Positions 1 to 4,591 of a stretch of DNA of 8,507 bases are shown one piece after another; the stretch's first letter is position 1, and every line of letters starts with the position of its first letter. The notes under the pieces are model-generated. The model was given only the letters and a program-made list of their open reading frames with translations. It was not told the origin of the DNA and made no database searches. The position numbers were made by a program, and so were the translations under genes. Source of the stretch: Bacteroidota bacterium (GTDB taxonomy: Bacteria; Bacteroidota; Bacteroidia; Flavobacteriales; Crocinitomicaceae); assembly GCA_029558435.1 (NCBI GenBank), contig JAKQEZ010000679.1, positions 1-8,507 of the forward strand. Reading direction: 5' to 3'.

Positions 1-141
1 TCCCATAAATAAATTTTTATATCAAAATAAAGGCTTTCAATTGACTAATCAAAAAAACGTCCTTTTGATAAGACAATTTAAACGGGTATAATTTGACGGT
101 ATTTGTATGGGCGTTCAATGTTGGCGTATGCGTTCGTTAAA
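1..141. repeat. Terminal direct repeat, left copy (circular overlap)
   Basis: These 141 bases are identical to 8367-8507. Exact redundancy of this kind at contig ends is what an assembler leaves on a circular molecule; 141 is also a common maximum k-mer length in metagenome assembly. The repeat holds the start of the 172-aa gene (ATG complement at 4-6), the 71-bp gap before it, and the 3' end of the protease gene. I read it as one locus seen twice, so the circle is about 8,366 bp. A true terminal repeat on a linear genome is possible but less likely, because genes run smoothly across the joint. Confidence 0.9.
23..53 (-). promoter_or_regulatory. Candidate promoter of the structural gene cluster
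   Basis: On the minus strand, TTTG (53-50) is followed after 19 bases by TTATTTTG (30-23), which matches the Bacteroidota -7 consensus TAnnTTTG at seven of eight positions. Transcription would start near 16, about ten bases before the ATG of the 172-aa gene (position 6, equal to 8372). It lies in one of the few gaps (71 bp) between minus-strand genes, which supports a regulatory role. A weak hairpin (48-54 with 63-69) sits just upstream. The same site is repeated at 8389-8419. Confidence 0.4.
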
Positions 142-530
142 TCTAACGTAATCAATTCACCTTTGAATTTTACCGCGCTGTAAATATGCACCGGACTAAC
201 TTTTGTCCGACCGACTAGAATAATAAAATTATCATTCCAACCGTTTGCGATACACATTGCAAGGGTCAAAACTGTAAAGCAATCACAATCACCCGCACCG
301 CTTACACCATGATAATTTGATTCCATTAACGTTGGTACGGTTTGTATTAATTCAACATTTTTAGGGTCTAATCTATACGTTGTTATAAGTCGTAAATGAT
401 TAAACATATCAACCGGATTATCAAATTTAGGCATATTAAAAACGCAATATTCTAAACTATCAATCACTTGGGTACGTAACCCGCGCAATGTTCTGTTAAT
501 GTCTTTGTATGGTTCGTACAATTCAGCCAT
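78..530 (-). CDS. Transglutaminase-like (papain-fold) cysteine protease, 150 aa
   Basis: The centre of the protein reads GAGDCDCFTVLTLAMCIANG, the classic transglutaminase-core pattern in which the catalytic Cys starts a hydrophobic helix. The triad can be placed as Cys82, His115 (in SPVHIYSAV) and Asp130 (in ITLDLTN), in the usual order and spacing for a minimal domain. The first 70 residues are predicted mostly helical and have no family I recognise. There is no signal peptide or membrane segment, so it acts in the cytoplasm or inside a particle. The ATG at 530 lies 20 bases past a terminator U-tract, and the gene is the last before the structural cluster. By position it may process virion proteins or help entry; that is inference. 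A peptidase is likelier than a cross-linking enzyme, but sequence alone does not settle it. Confidence 0.7.
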   Translation of the reverse strand: MAELYEPYKDINRTLRGLRTQVIDSLEYCVFNMPKFDNPVDMFNHLRLITTYRLDPKNVELIQTVPTLMESNYHGVSGAGDCDCFTVLTLAMCIANGWNDNFIILVGRTKVSPVHIYSAVKFKGELITLDLTNAYANIERPYKYRQIIPV

Positions 531-549
531 GATAAAATTTTTGTCTAAG

Positions 550-585
550 GTAAAAAAAAACGCCTGAAAATTAATTCAGGCGTTT
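550..585 (-). terminator. Intrinsic terminator after the 87-aa gene, inside the protease leader
   Basis: An 11-bp perfect stem (AAACGCCTGAA 558-568 with TTCAGGCGTTT 575-585) closes a six-base loop. On the minus strand it is followed by an unbroken run of nine T residues (complement of the A run reaching back to about 552). It is a textbook rho-independent terminator. It lies 43 bases past the stop of the 87-aa gene and only 20 bases before the protease ATG, so protease expression depends on readthrough or antitermination. Confidence 0.9.
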
Positions 586-614
586 GAGGGGGTTACGTGG
601 TAAAAAATGAGATT

Positions 615-641
615 CAAATATAATCAAATTATTTTATCCAA
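615..641 (-). promoter_or_regulatory. Candidate Bacteroidota promoter upstream of the terminator
   Basis: The minus strand has TATATTTG (622-615), a perfect match to TAnnTTTG. TTG at 641-639 lies 16 bases upstream, slightly short for the usual 17-20 or so. It overlaps the 3' end of the 87-aa gene. A transcript from here would begin near 608 and meet the terminator at 585-550 within about 25 bases, giving either a roughly 55-nt RNA or an attenuated leader for the protease gene. Confidence 0.4.
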
Positions 642-892
642 GTATATCCAAATGTTCCGGCACATGGTAAAATATTTGTATCGTATAAAACGCCGTCGCG
701 GTAAAATTCAGCCATGACTTTAGGATTGTTAAAATAGGGCGCGTTTAATAATCCGTTAATAACTTCACCCTCTTTTGTACCTTGAATTTTTATAATCCTT
801 GCAACCGTTCCGGCGTTCCATGAATTGCGCTGAACAACAAACCCAAATTTGCACCCGTTTGCATGGTACATTTGATATATATTTTGTTTCAT
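629..892 (-). CDS. Small protein of unknown function, 87 aa
   Basis: I do not recognise a family. The protein is compact with alternating hydrophobic residues that suggest beta strands (FGFVVQRNSW, TVARIIKIQG, FGYTWIK), two Cys residues (14 and 77) and no membrane segment. Its ATG at 892 overlaps the TGA of the 75-aa gene as ATGA, so the two are translationally coupled. It is the last gene of the early-looking trio and is closed by the terminator at 585-550. It could be an anti-host or regulatory protein by position only. Confidence is in its being a gene, not in any role. Confidence 0.8.
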   Translation of the reverse strand: MKQNIYQMYHANGCKFGFVVQRNSWNAGTVARIIKIQGTKEGEVINGLLNAPYFNNPKVMAEFYRDGVLYDTNILPCAGTFGYTWIK

Positions 893-1116
893 TCTTCTTC
901 GTCTTCAAATGGTTGGTTTATAATCGTATTGAAATGACGTAACGCTTCAATAAATTCAGCAATGATTCGATTTTCGTCGTCGAACTCGCGACCCTTTCGC
1001 GTGTGTTTTTGACGGGGTGAAAAATCACGATATTTTGCGATTCGTTTTTCGTATAATTCAATGGTCATGTTTTCTAAAGTTTCCGACCGTCTTTTGATTG
1101 TCCCAAGTGTTGCCAT
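889..1116 (-). CDS. Small charged helical protein, 75 aa
   Basis: No family is recognised. The protein is highly charged: a basic middle (KHTRKGR near residues 38-44) is followed by an amphipathic helix (DDENRIIAEFIEALRHFNTI) and an acidic tail (FEDEEE). There are no Cys residues and no membrane segment. It starts three bases after the stop of the 140-aa gene and its TGA overlaps the ATG of the next gene as ATGA, so the three genes form one transcription unit. Size, charge and position would suit a nucleic-acid-binding accessory or regulatory protein, but there is no motif to prove it. Confidence 0.8.
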   Translation of the reverse strand: MATLGTIKRRSETLENMTIELYEKRIAKYRDFSPRQKHTRKGREFDDENRIIAEFIEALRHFNTIINQPFEDEEE

Positions 1117-1119
1117 AAA

Positions 1120-1542
1120 TTAATTTTTTATAAACATTGTACCGCGTGGATTGAACGCAATTTGTTGGTTTGTTTCTTGTCTAAAAACTGACTTCAAAAA
1201 TACTTTTAAATTGTAGTCACTTTCGGCGGTGTTCGGTGTTTTATCCGTAGTGCAAAATATGACCGCCGTTTTGATAGTTCGATTCTGTTTAAATTTGTCA
1301 TTCACTAATCTAACTAATTTATATAATCCGTTCCATTCGTCGCGCACCGTTTCGCCGTTGTCTTTTTCGGTATAGTCATAACTAAAATACGTCGCGCGTT
1401 TACCACTTTTGAAATAAAAAACGAGTTTAAACCGACTAAATTCAGGGGTAAAATATTCGGTTTGTGTAACTCGTTTTAAATAAGGTCGTATAAATTCATT
1501 GGAGCGCGTCAGCGCGTCGTTCATTGTTCTGATTGTATCCAT
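1120..1542 (-). CDS. Unknown protein next to iteron-like repeats, 140 aa; possible initiator or repressor by position
   Basis: This is the first gene to the left of the non-coding region and starts 48 bases from the direct repeats at 1590-1661. The order repeats, promoter, gene is typical of a replication initiator or an autoregulator. The sequence shows an N-terminal helical stretch, a beta hairpin (FKLVFYFKSGKRATYFSYDY), a helix (DEWNGLYKLVRLVNDKF), a strand (TAVIFCTT) and a further helix rich in basic residues. No HUH motif, Walker A, primase or clear helix-turn-helix is visible, so I do not call it Rep. ATG at 1542 is preceded by an AT-rich leader without a Shine-Dalgarno. It heads a three-gene unit with the 75-aa and 87-aa genes. 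Confidence 0.8.
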   Translation of the reverse strand: MDTIRTMNDALTRSNEFIRPYLKRVTQTEYFTPEFSRFKLVFYFKSGKRATYFSYDYTEKDNGETVRDEWNGLYKLVRLVNDKFKQNRTIKTAVIFCTTDKTPNTAESDYNLKVFLKSVFRQETNQQIAFNPRGTMFIKN

Positions 1543-1553
1543 ATATCAAATTA

Positions 1554-1581
1554 AAAAGTTACGTCTTTAAAATTCGCGCAA
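1554..1581 (-). promoter_or_regulatory. Candidate leftward promoter for the 140/75/87-aa unit
   Basis: On the minus strand TTG (1581-1579) is followed after 17 bases by TAACTTTT (1561-1554), seven of eight to TAnnTTTG. A second overlapping near-match, TTAATTTG, lies at 1554-1547. Transcription would begin a few bases before the ATG at 1542, giving a very short leader. The iteron-like repeats begin only nine bases upstream of the -33 element, well placed for regulation. Confidence 0.35.
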
Positions 1582-1589
1582 TGGGTTAA

Positions 1590-1661
1590 GTACTTAACGT
1601 ACTAAACAAGTACTAAACTATGTACTAAACTGTTAAAATTGATTCGAGTTAAGGACTAAAC
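1590..1661. repeat. Iteron-like direct repeats of GTACTAAAC
   Basis: Three perfect copies of GTACTAAAC start at 1599, 1610 and 1622, spaced 11 and 12 bases apart, close to one helical turn. A variant copy GTACTTAAC starts at 1590 and a diverged one, GGACTAAAC, at 1653. The first copy lies in the palindrome TAAGTACTTA (1588-1597). Helically phased short direct repeats beside the first gene of an operon are typical of initiator-binding iterons or of a multi-site operator. Confidence 0.7.
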
Positions 1662-1676
1662 CCATTTTTGACCCTT

Positions 1677-1703
1677 AAAAAAACGGGTTGTATGTTTCCC
1701 GTT
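1677..1703 (-). terminator. Leftward intrinsic terminator inside the non-coding region
   Basis: On the minus strand AACGGG (1703-1698) pairs with CCCGTT (1687-1682) across a ten-base loop, then runs into seven T residues (complement of A 1677-1683). The stem is short but GC-centred. No gene lies upstream of it on this strand before 1980, so it would end a non-coding RNA or shield the iterons and leftward promoter from incoming transcription. Confidence 0.5.
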
Positions 1704-1784
1704 CCGCAAAATCACAATTTTTTTTGCAGTTTATGTAATAATTTGCTTTCGTTACGTACCGATTGCGCTATTTTCCCGCCTCAC

Positions 1785-1806
1785 TTGTTGAAAAGATTAT
1801 CAACAA
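1785..1806. promoter_or_regulatory. 7-bp dyad overlapping a DnaA-like box
   Basis: TTGTTGA (1785-1791) is an exact inverted repeat of TCAACAA (1800-1806) with eight bases between. The right arm overlaps TTATCAACA (1797-1805), one mismatch from the DnaA box TTATCCACA. It could be a regulator's operator, a small hairpin in single-stranded DNA, or a host DnaA site in the origin. Only one such box was seen, so the DnaA reading is weak. Confidence 0.3.
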
Positions 1807-1843
1807 TTCCTTAGTCTAATTCAAAGGTGTAATAAATTTTGCT

Positions 1844-1940
1844 TAGATTTGTATTGTTCATTTATCACTTTTCAACTAAACCGCCTTGATAAATGTTAAA
1901 AAGTTAGTCTAAACCCCGCCACAAGCGGGGTTTCTTTTTT
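1844..1940 (+). ncRNA. Candidate small RNA ending at a rightward terminator
   Basis: A perfect TAGATTTG -7 element (1844-1851) lies about 60 bases before a strong rightward terminator, with no coding frame between them. A transcript would start near 1858 and end near 1940, about 80 nt. No TTG lies at the usual -33 distance, which lowers confidence. Such an RNA could be a replication primer, an antisense control RNA or a riboregulator; nothing in its sequence decides between these. Confidence 0.3.
1911..1940 (+). terminator. Rightward intrinsic terminator
   Basis: AAACCCCGC (1911-1919) pairs perfectly with GCGGGGTTT (1925-1933) across a five-base loop, followed by C and six T residues (1935-1940). 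The stem is strong and GC-rich. It reads rightward only: the opposite strand lacks a comparable T run. No plus-strand gene precedes it, so it implies transcription arising within 1543-1910 or insulation of the next promoter. Confidence 0.85.
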
Positions 1941-1966
1941 GCTTACTTTACAATTAATTACATTTT
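1938..1966 (+). promoter_or_regulatory. Candidate promoter of the rightward gene
   Basis: TTTG (1938-1941) is followed after 17 bases by TACATTTT (1959-1966), seven of eight to TAnnTTTG. Start would fall near 1972, nine bases before the ATG at 1981. The -33 element overlaps the last T residues of the preceding terminator, so the terminator and promoter form one compact switch-over point. Confidence 0.45.
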
Positions 1967-1980
1967 AATACTGTAAAAAT

Positions 1981-2244
1981 ATGAATGAACGCCGTCACGT
2001 TTGCGTTTTTTGTGGTTCAAAACGCATAGAAAGTAAAATGCAACCGATTGAAATTTATACGCCATTTGATAATATTCCACAAGGTCAGTTTTGGGCGTGT
2101 TATTTTAAGACGTACATGGGTGAATTAAACCACGTATTTGAATATGCAGAACACAAAGCCAAACAATTTTATTTGTATGGTGACAAGTTTAAAAGCCTCG
2201 CAGAAAAGTCAAAACGGGCAAATTTTAAAACCAAACAACGCTAA
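1981..2244 (+). CDS. Rightward small protein with a CxxC motif, 87 aa
   Basis: This is the only gene on the plus strand. The protein begins with a basic stretch and a CxxC knuckle (VCVFCGSKR, Cys8 and Cys11), has a third Cys near residue 40 (FWACYF), and ends in a Lys/Arg-rich helical tail. One CxxC pair without a clear second pair gives at best a partial zinc site, perhaps completed by dimerisation or by His residues. A small basic protein divergently transcribed from the leftward operon across the iteron region would suit a regulator; this is inference. The ATG is the first in frame after the candidate promoter and the leader is A-rich. No family is recognised. Confidence 0.7.
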   Translation: MNERRHVCVFCGSKRIESKMQPIEIYTPFDNIPQGQFWACYFKTYMGELNHVFEYAEHKAKQFYLYGDKFKSLAEKSKRANFKTKQR

Positions 2245-2247
2245 ATT

Positions 2248-2282
2248 GATCCATACGTCCAACCTGGTCGGACGTTTGGATC
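2248..2282. repeat. Hairpin with 13-bp arms and no U-tract
   Basis: GATCCATACGTCC (2248-2260) pairs with GGACGTTTGGATC (2270-2282), with a single T-T mismatch and a nine-base loop. It begins three bases after the stop codon of the rightward gene. Neither strand has a T run after it, so it is not a standard intrinsic terminator, though it may block or stabilise RNA ends. It contains the only two GATC sites I found in the circle, one at each foot. A nicking, priming or packaging hairpin in single-stranded DNA is an alternative. Confidence 0.75.
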
Positions 2283-2288
2283 TGAAAC

Positions 2289-2318
2289 AAAAAAAACCGG
2301 TTCAAAAGTTGAACCGGT
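2289..2318 (-). terminator. Intrinsic terminator of the long leftward cluster
   Basis: A perfect ten-base-pair stem (ACCGGTTCAA 2296-2305 with TTGAACCGGT 2309-2318) closes a three-base loop, and on the minus strand is followed by eight T residues (complement of A 2289-2296). It lies 25 bases past the stop of the Lys/Ala-repeat gene and ends the structural transcription unit. Confidence 0.9.
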
Positions 2319-2342
2319 CGCCGAATAAATGAACGCCTTTTG

Positions 2343-2780
2343 TTATTTAACGGCAAATTTATTGCGTTTAGATGAGTTAAGATGTCTAAACAATTCAAGG
2401 TCGCTTAAATCTTCAAGTCCTAATTCGCTCTTAATTTCGTCAAGTGTTTTAGGTTTCAAAGTCATTTTACCTTTTACGATTCCATACTCACCGCGTTTAG
2501 TACAAAACCCATTCAAATACGCTTTTTCAAATGCGTTTAATTCGGTGCGCTCTCTGTCATTTGTTGCGCTGTTACGTTTTACCGGTGCGTTGGCTTTTGC
2601 TTCTGCTTTTGCTTCTGCTTTCGCTTTTGCTTTTTCTTCTGCTTTTGCTTTCGCTTCTGCTTTTTCCGGTGTCATGCTGTCCTTTTTTGCTTTTGCTTTT
2701 GCTTCTGCTTTCTTTTTCGCTTCTGCTTTTGCTTTGGCTTTCTCAGGTGAAACGGTGCGCACTGTTGTCTGTTTTGCCAT
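2343..2780 (-). CDS. Lys/Ala/Glu-repeat helical protein, 145 aa
   Basis: Residues 13-64 are an almost pure Lys-Ala-Glu repeat, predicted to form one long, strongly basic helix. The stretch holds an internal duplication: two blocks each beginning (S/T)PEKA, at residues 11 and 37, offset 26 residues. After it come a short basic linker and an ordered C-terminal part (residues 80-145) with helices and two Leu-rich turns, including a single Cys. TolA-like spacers and histone-H1-like tails have the same composition, so the repeat could be a structural rod or a DNA-condensing arm; I cannot choose. It starts one base after the stop of the 76-aa gene and is the last gene before the cluster terminator. 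The repeat creates long Leu/Ala-rich frames on the other strand that are not genes. Confidence 0.8.
   Translation of the reverse strand: MAKQTTVRTVSPEKAKAKAEAKKKAEAKAKAKKDSMTPEKAEAKAKAEEKAKAKAEAKAEAKANAPVKRNSATNDRERTELNAFEKAYLNGFCTKRGEYGIVKGKMTLKPKTLDEIKSELGLEDLSDLELFRHLNSSKRNKFAVK
2589..2744 (-). repeat. Low-complexity Lys/Ala/Glu codon repeat
   Basis: The DNA for residues 13-64 of the 145-aa protein is built from short units of the GCAGAAGCAAAAGC type (seen on the plus strand as gcttttgcttctgc). It is prone to slippage, so copy number may differ between related elements and an assembler could mis-size it. Confidence 0.8.
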
Positions 2781-2781
2781 T

Positions 2782-3012
2782 CTATTTTGATTTTAAAATT
2801 ACTGCCATAGCTATTAAACCACCTGCCAAAATTCCGGCGGTTAATAGTAAAGTGTTTTGATTTTCTTTTGTCATTTCGTACTGCATTGGTTTGATAGGAA
2901 ATTCAAAACGTTGTTCAGGGTCGGTAAATGCGTTACCGACCGATTGCCAAAAACCGTCATTCAAAGAATTAATTTTTTTTGCGTGTCTTTTGTGTCGTAT
3001 GTGTCGAGGCAT
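2782..3012 (-). CDS. Small membrane protein with C-terminal anchor, 76 aa
   Basis: The N-terminus is rich in His, Arg and Lys (first 13 residues), the middle is hydrophilic, and residues about 53-72 form one hydrophobic Gly/Leu-rich segment (LLLTAGILAGGLIAMAVIL) closed by KSK. This is a tail-anchored single-span protein. The ATG at 3012 lies 44 bases inside the end of the M23 gene, so both frames encode basic residues there. A later in-frame ATG (residue 43) would leave little but the anchor; the long form is preferred because it retains a plausible soluble domain. Its setting among other single-span proteins suggests a minor virion membrane protein or a lysis accessory (holin-like), neither proven. 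Confidence 0.7.
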   Translation of the reverse strand: MPRHIRHKRHAKKINSLNDGFWQSVGNAFTDPEQRFEFPIKPMQYEMTKENQNTLLLTAGILAGGLIAMAVILKSK

Positions 3013-3463
3013 ATAGTAAACCTATTATTGTTAAACCGGTCAAAATAAAAGTCATTGAACCGTTATTTTTTTGTTGTTCAAAATAGAATTTTTGCGGGTC
3101 AACAAAATTTCCATTTTTGTCTTTCATTGTGAAATGTAAATGCGGTCCGGTACTCGCTCCGGTGTTTCCACTTTTTGCAATCACACTACCTTTTGCAACG
3201 CGCGAACCCGCCGGATAAAAACGATAGTTCAAATGCGCGTAACCGGTGCGCATACCGTTATCATGTTGAATTATCATTTGTTTACCGCCAACGTCATTAG
3301 TCAACCAACTTTGAACTGTTCCGGCTTCAGGGTTATAGACGTTCGTGTCTTCGGGTACTGCAATATCAATTCCATTGTGAAATTTTTTTGCACCGGTTAC
3401 GGGGTGGATTCTGTCACCAAAACCGGACGTAATTTTGTACGATATGTTAATCGGAAATAACAC
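2969..3463 (-). CDS. M23 family zinc metallopeptidase with C-terminal membrane anchor, 164 aa
   Basis: It is a peptidoglycan endopeptidase of the LytM/lysostaphin fold that cuts peptide cross-bridges. The motifs are complete: GFGDRIHPVTG, then HNGID with zinc ligands His29 and Asp33, catalytic His77 in GYAHL, and GPHLHF with catalytic His108 and zinc ligand His110. There is no signal peptide. After the domain (about residues 10-128) comes one hydrophobic segment (137-153) with a basic tail (KTRKKN), an unusual C-terminal anchor for this family. Start is GTG at 3463, overlapping the TAG of the previous gene as TAGTG; no ATG lies nearby in frame. Placed among membrane proteins, it probably sits in a viral internal membrane to open the cell wall during entry, or acts in lysis. 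Confidence 0.9.
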   Translation of the reverse strand: MLFPINISYKITSGFGDRIHPVTGAKKFHNGIDIAVPEDTNVYNPEAGTVQSWLTNDVGGKQMIIQHDNGMRTGYAHLNYRFYPAGSRVAKGSVIAKSGNTGASTGPHLHFTMKDKNGNFVDPQKFYFEQQKNNGSMTFILTGLTIIGLLYASTHTTQKTRKKN

Positions 3464-3975
3464 TATCTCAAATGACCGTTACGGCGTAATGCGTTCAAAC
3501 CTTTGTTGGCGCGTTCGTTTAGTCCAAAACTTTTTAAATGCGTTACGGCTTTGTCATAACTCCCGTACGGGTCAGACCATTCACCCTCTATTTGTTTTGT
3601 TAATGTTGGGTAATCCGGTACGGCGTAGTATGTATTATAATGATTGTACAATAAACTTGCTTGGTCTTTATTTAAAGGCAAAATTTTATCGGTTGTTTCA
3701 GGATATGTATAGAGATTTGCACCAATTAAATTTGTTGCTAATTCTTTGGCAAGTGGGTCAGGATTCCAAAGTATATTTTGACCGCCTTGCGTACTGTAAA
3801 CTTGTGGAATTTGCCCATAGTCAACGGGTGCTTTTTTTACATTGGTTGAAAATATGCCGTTTATAATTTTATAACCGGCGTACGCTCCTAATCCACCAAT
3901 AACAATTTTTGCGCCGAGTGGTAATTTTTTCCAACCCGCTTTAAGTTTTGCGCCGGTATTATTTCGCTTTGTCAT
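3463..3975 (-). CDS. Membrane protein with N-terminal anchor and helical soluble domain, 170 aa
   Basis: A basic N-terminus (residues 1-21) precedes one Gly-rich hydrophobic segment at about 22-41 (AKIVIGGLGAYAGYKIINGI). The remaining 130 residues are hydrophilic and mostly helical, with a Tyr-rich centre (LLYNHYNTYYAVPDYPTL) and a basic end. The helical pattern faintly recalls annexin-like repeats seen in some bacterial and phage proteins, but no diagnostic motif is present. ATG at 3975 overlaps the TGA of the previous gene (ATGA), and its TAG overlaps the GTG of the M23 gene, so it is tightly coupled to both. A minor virion membrane protein working with the peptidase is the best contextual guess. 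Confidence 0.8.
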   Translation of the reverse strand: MTKRNNTGAKLKAGWKKLPLGAKIVIGGLGAYAGYKIINGIFSTNVKKAPVDYGQIPQVYSTQGGQNILWNPDPLAKELATNLIGANLYTYPETTDKILPLNKDQASLLYNHYNTYYAVPDYPTLTKQIEGEWSDPYGSYDKAVTHLKSFGLNERANKGLNALRRNGHLR

Positions 3976-4421
3976 ATCGCTTTTTTAAGATTCAACAATA
4001 TATCATTTCCGGTAATAATTTGACCGGATTTTAATCCCTCTGTAACGGTTAATTTTTGACCGCCATTTGCATAATCACCGGCAACGGTTTTAATCCAATT
4101 TTTACCGTTCACGCTTAAATTGAAAATAAAAAAACGGTTGTTGTTGTAAAAAATAATTTTGCGCTGTTTACCGTCGTATAAAAAACTTAATTCAATTCGG
4201 TCGGCGTATGTGGTGGCATATCCACTAAAATATTTTTTTACTGCATCAAAATTTGATACCGTTGGCGCGGGTGTTGGTGTTGGTGTCGGCGCGGGTAAAG
4301 GTTCGGGCGTTGGTTGTAAATTTGGAGGCGGTAAATATACGCTCTCATCTTTTTTTGGTCGCGTAACCGCGTACGCCAAACCAAGCAAACCCGCGCCGAT
4401 TAAAATAGGTGCTAACTTCAT
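3972..4421 (-). CDS. Membrane-anchored protein with Pro/Thr linker and beta domain, 149 aa
   Basis: An N-terminal hydrophobic segment (residues 3-19, APILIGAGLLGLAYAV) is followed at once by basic residues (RPKK). A Pro/Thr-rich spacer at about 31-54 (including PTPEPLPAPTPTPTPAPT) then connects to a C-terminal domain of some 90 residues rich in beta strands and aromatic residues (RKIIFYNNNRFFIFNLSVNG). The design of anchor, stiff spacer and beta domain is that of a protein reaching from a membrane through a shell, such as a vertex or spike stalk; that is inference. No lipobox Cys is present. Start ATG overlaps the TGA of the 57-aa gene as ATGA. Confidence 0.8.
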   Translation of the reverse strand: MKLAPILIGAGLLGLAYAVTRPKKDESVYLPPPNLQPTPEPLPAPTPTPTPAPTVSNFDAVKKYFSGYATTYADRIELSFLYDGKQRKIIFYNNNRFFIFNLSVNGKNWIKTVAGDYANGGQKLTVTEGLKSGQIITGNDILLNLKKAI

Positions 4422-4591
4422 TTTTTAGGTTGTAATTTTGCTATCTCAATCAATTTTGAAATGCCGGTTAAAATCATTCCTTTTTGCATCACTCCCAATT
4501 TTTGCGTGGTGTCAAAATTTTCTTTTAATACGTTTTGCATTTGGTCGAGTGTTTCGCATTTTTTTAGTTGCTCAAATACTGTGGCGTTCAT
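4418..4591 (-). CDS. Small helical protein, 57 aa
   Basis: This short gene fills the space between two longer ones exactly: its ATG overlaps the stop of the 278-aa gene as TAATG, and its TGA overlaps the next ATG as ATGA. Double coupling with no gap is strong evidence that it is real. The product (beginning MNATVFEQLKKCETLDQM) is amphipathic and helical with a more hydrophobic second half (MILTGISKLIEIAKL), one Cys at residue 12, and a basic end. The second half is probably too weak for a transmembrane span. No family is recognised. It may be a chaperone-like partner of the preceding coiled-coil protein or a small virion protein. Confidence 0.75.
   Translation of the reverse strand: MNATVFEQLKKCETLDQMQNVLKENFDTTQKLGVMQKGMILTGISKLIEIAKLQPKK

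Larger units (their letters stand above)
1543..1980. promoter_or_regulatory. 438-bp non-coding region: likely origin and control region
   Basis: This is the only gene-free stretch above 100 bases in an otherwise packed circle, and it separates the leftward gene block from the single rightward gene. It contains, left to right, a candidate leftward promoter, iteron-like repeats, a leftward terminator, a T-rich stretch (1718-1725), a dyad with a DnaA-like box, a perfect TAnnTTTG, a rightward terminator and a candidate rightward promoter. The longest ATG-started plus-strand frame (1692-1814, 40 codons) does not look like a gene. Replication origin is an inference from position and repeats. Confidence 0.55.

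Noticed and set aside
46..70. Hairpin 48-54 with 63-69 as a terminator for the protease gene
   Set aside because: The stem is seven A/T-rich pairs with no T run after it on the minus strand; it overlaps the candidate promoter and is too weak to call.
1692..1814. 40-codon plus-strand frame in the non-coding region
   Set aside because: No promoter or leader fits, composition is not protein-like, and it overlaps the dyad and a terminator; more likely chance.
2138..2332. Plus-strand 64-aa frame overlapping the 87-aa rightward gene
   Set aside because: It runs through two hairpins in another frame of a gene that has a better promoter and start.
2329..2860. Plus-strand frames of 153 and 109 aa rich in Ala/Phe or Leu/Ser
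   Set aside because: They are antisense to the Lys/Ala/Glu repeat gene, are pure low complexity, and conflict with the coupled minus-strand cluster.
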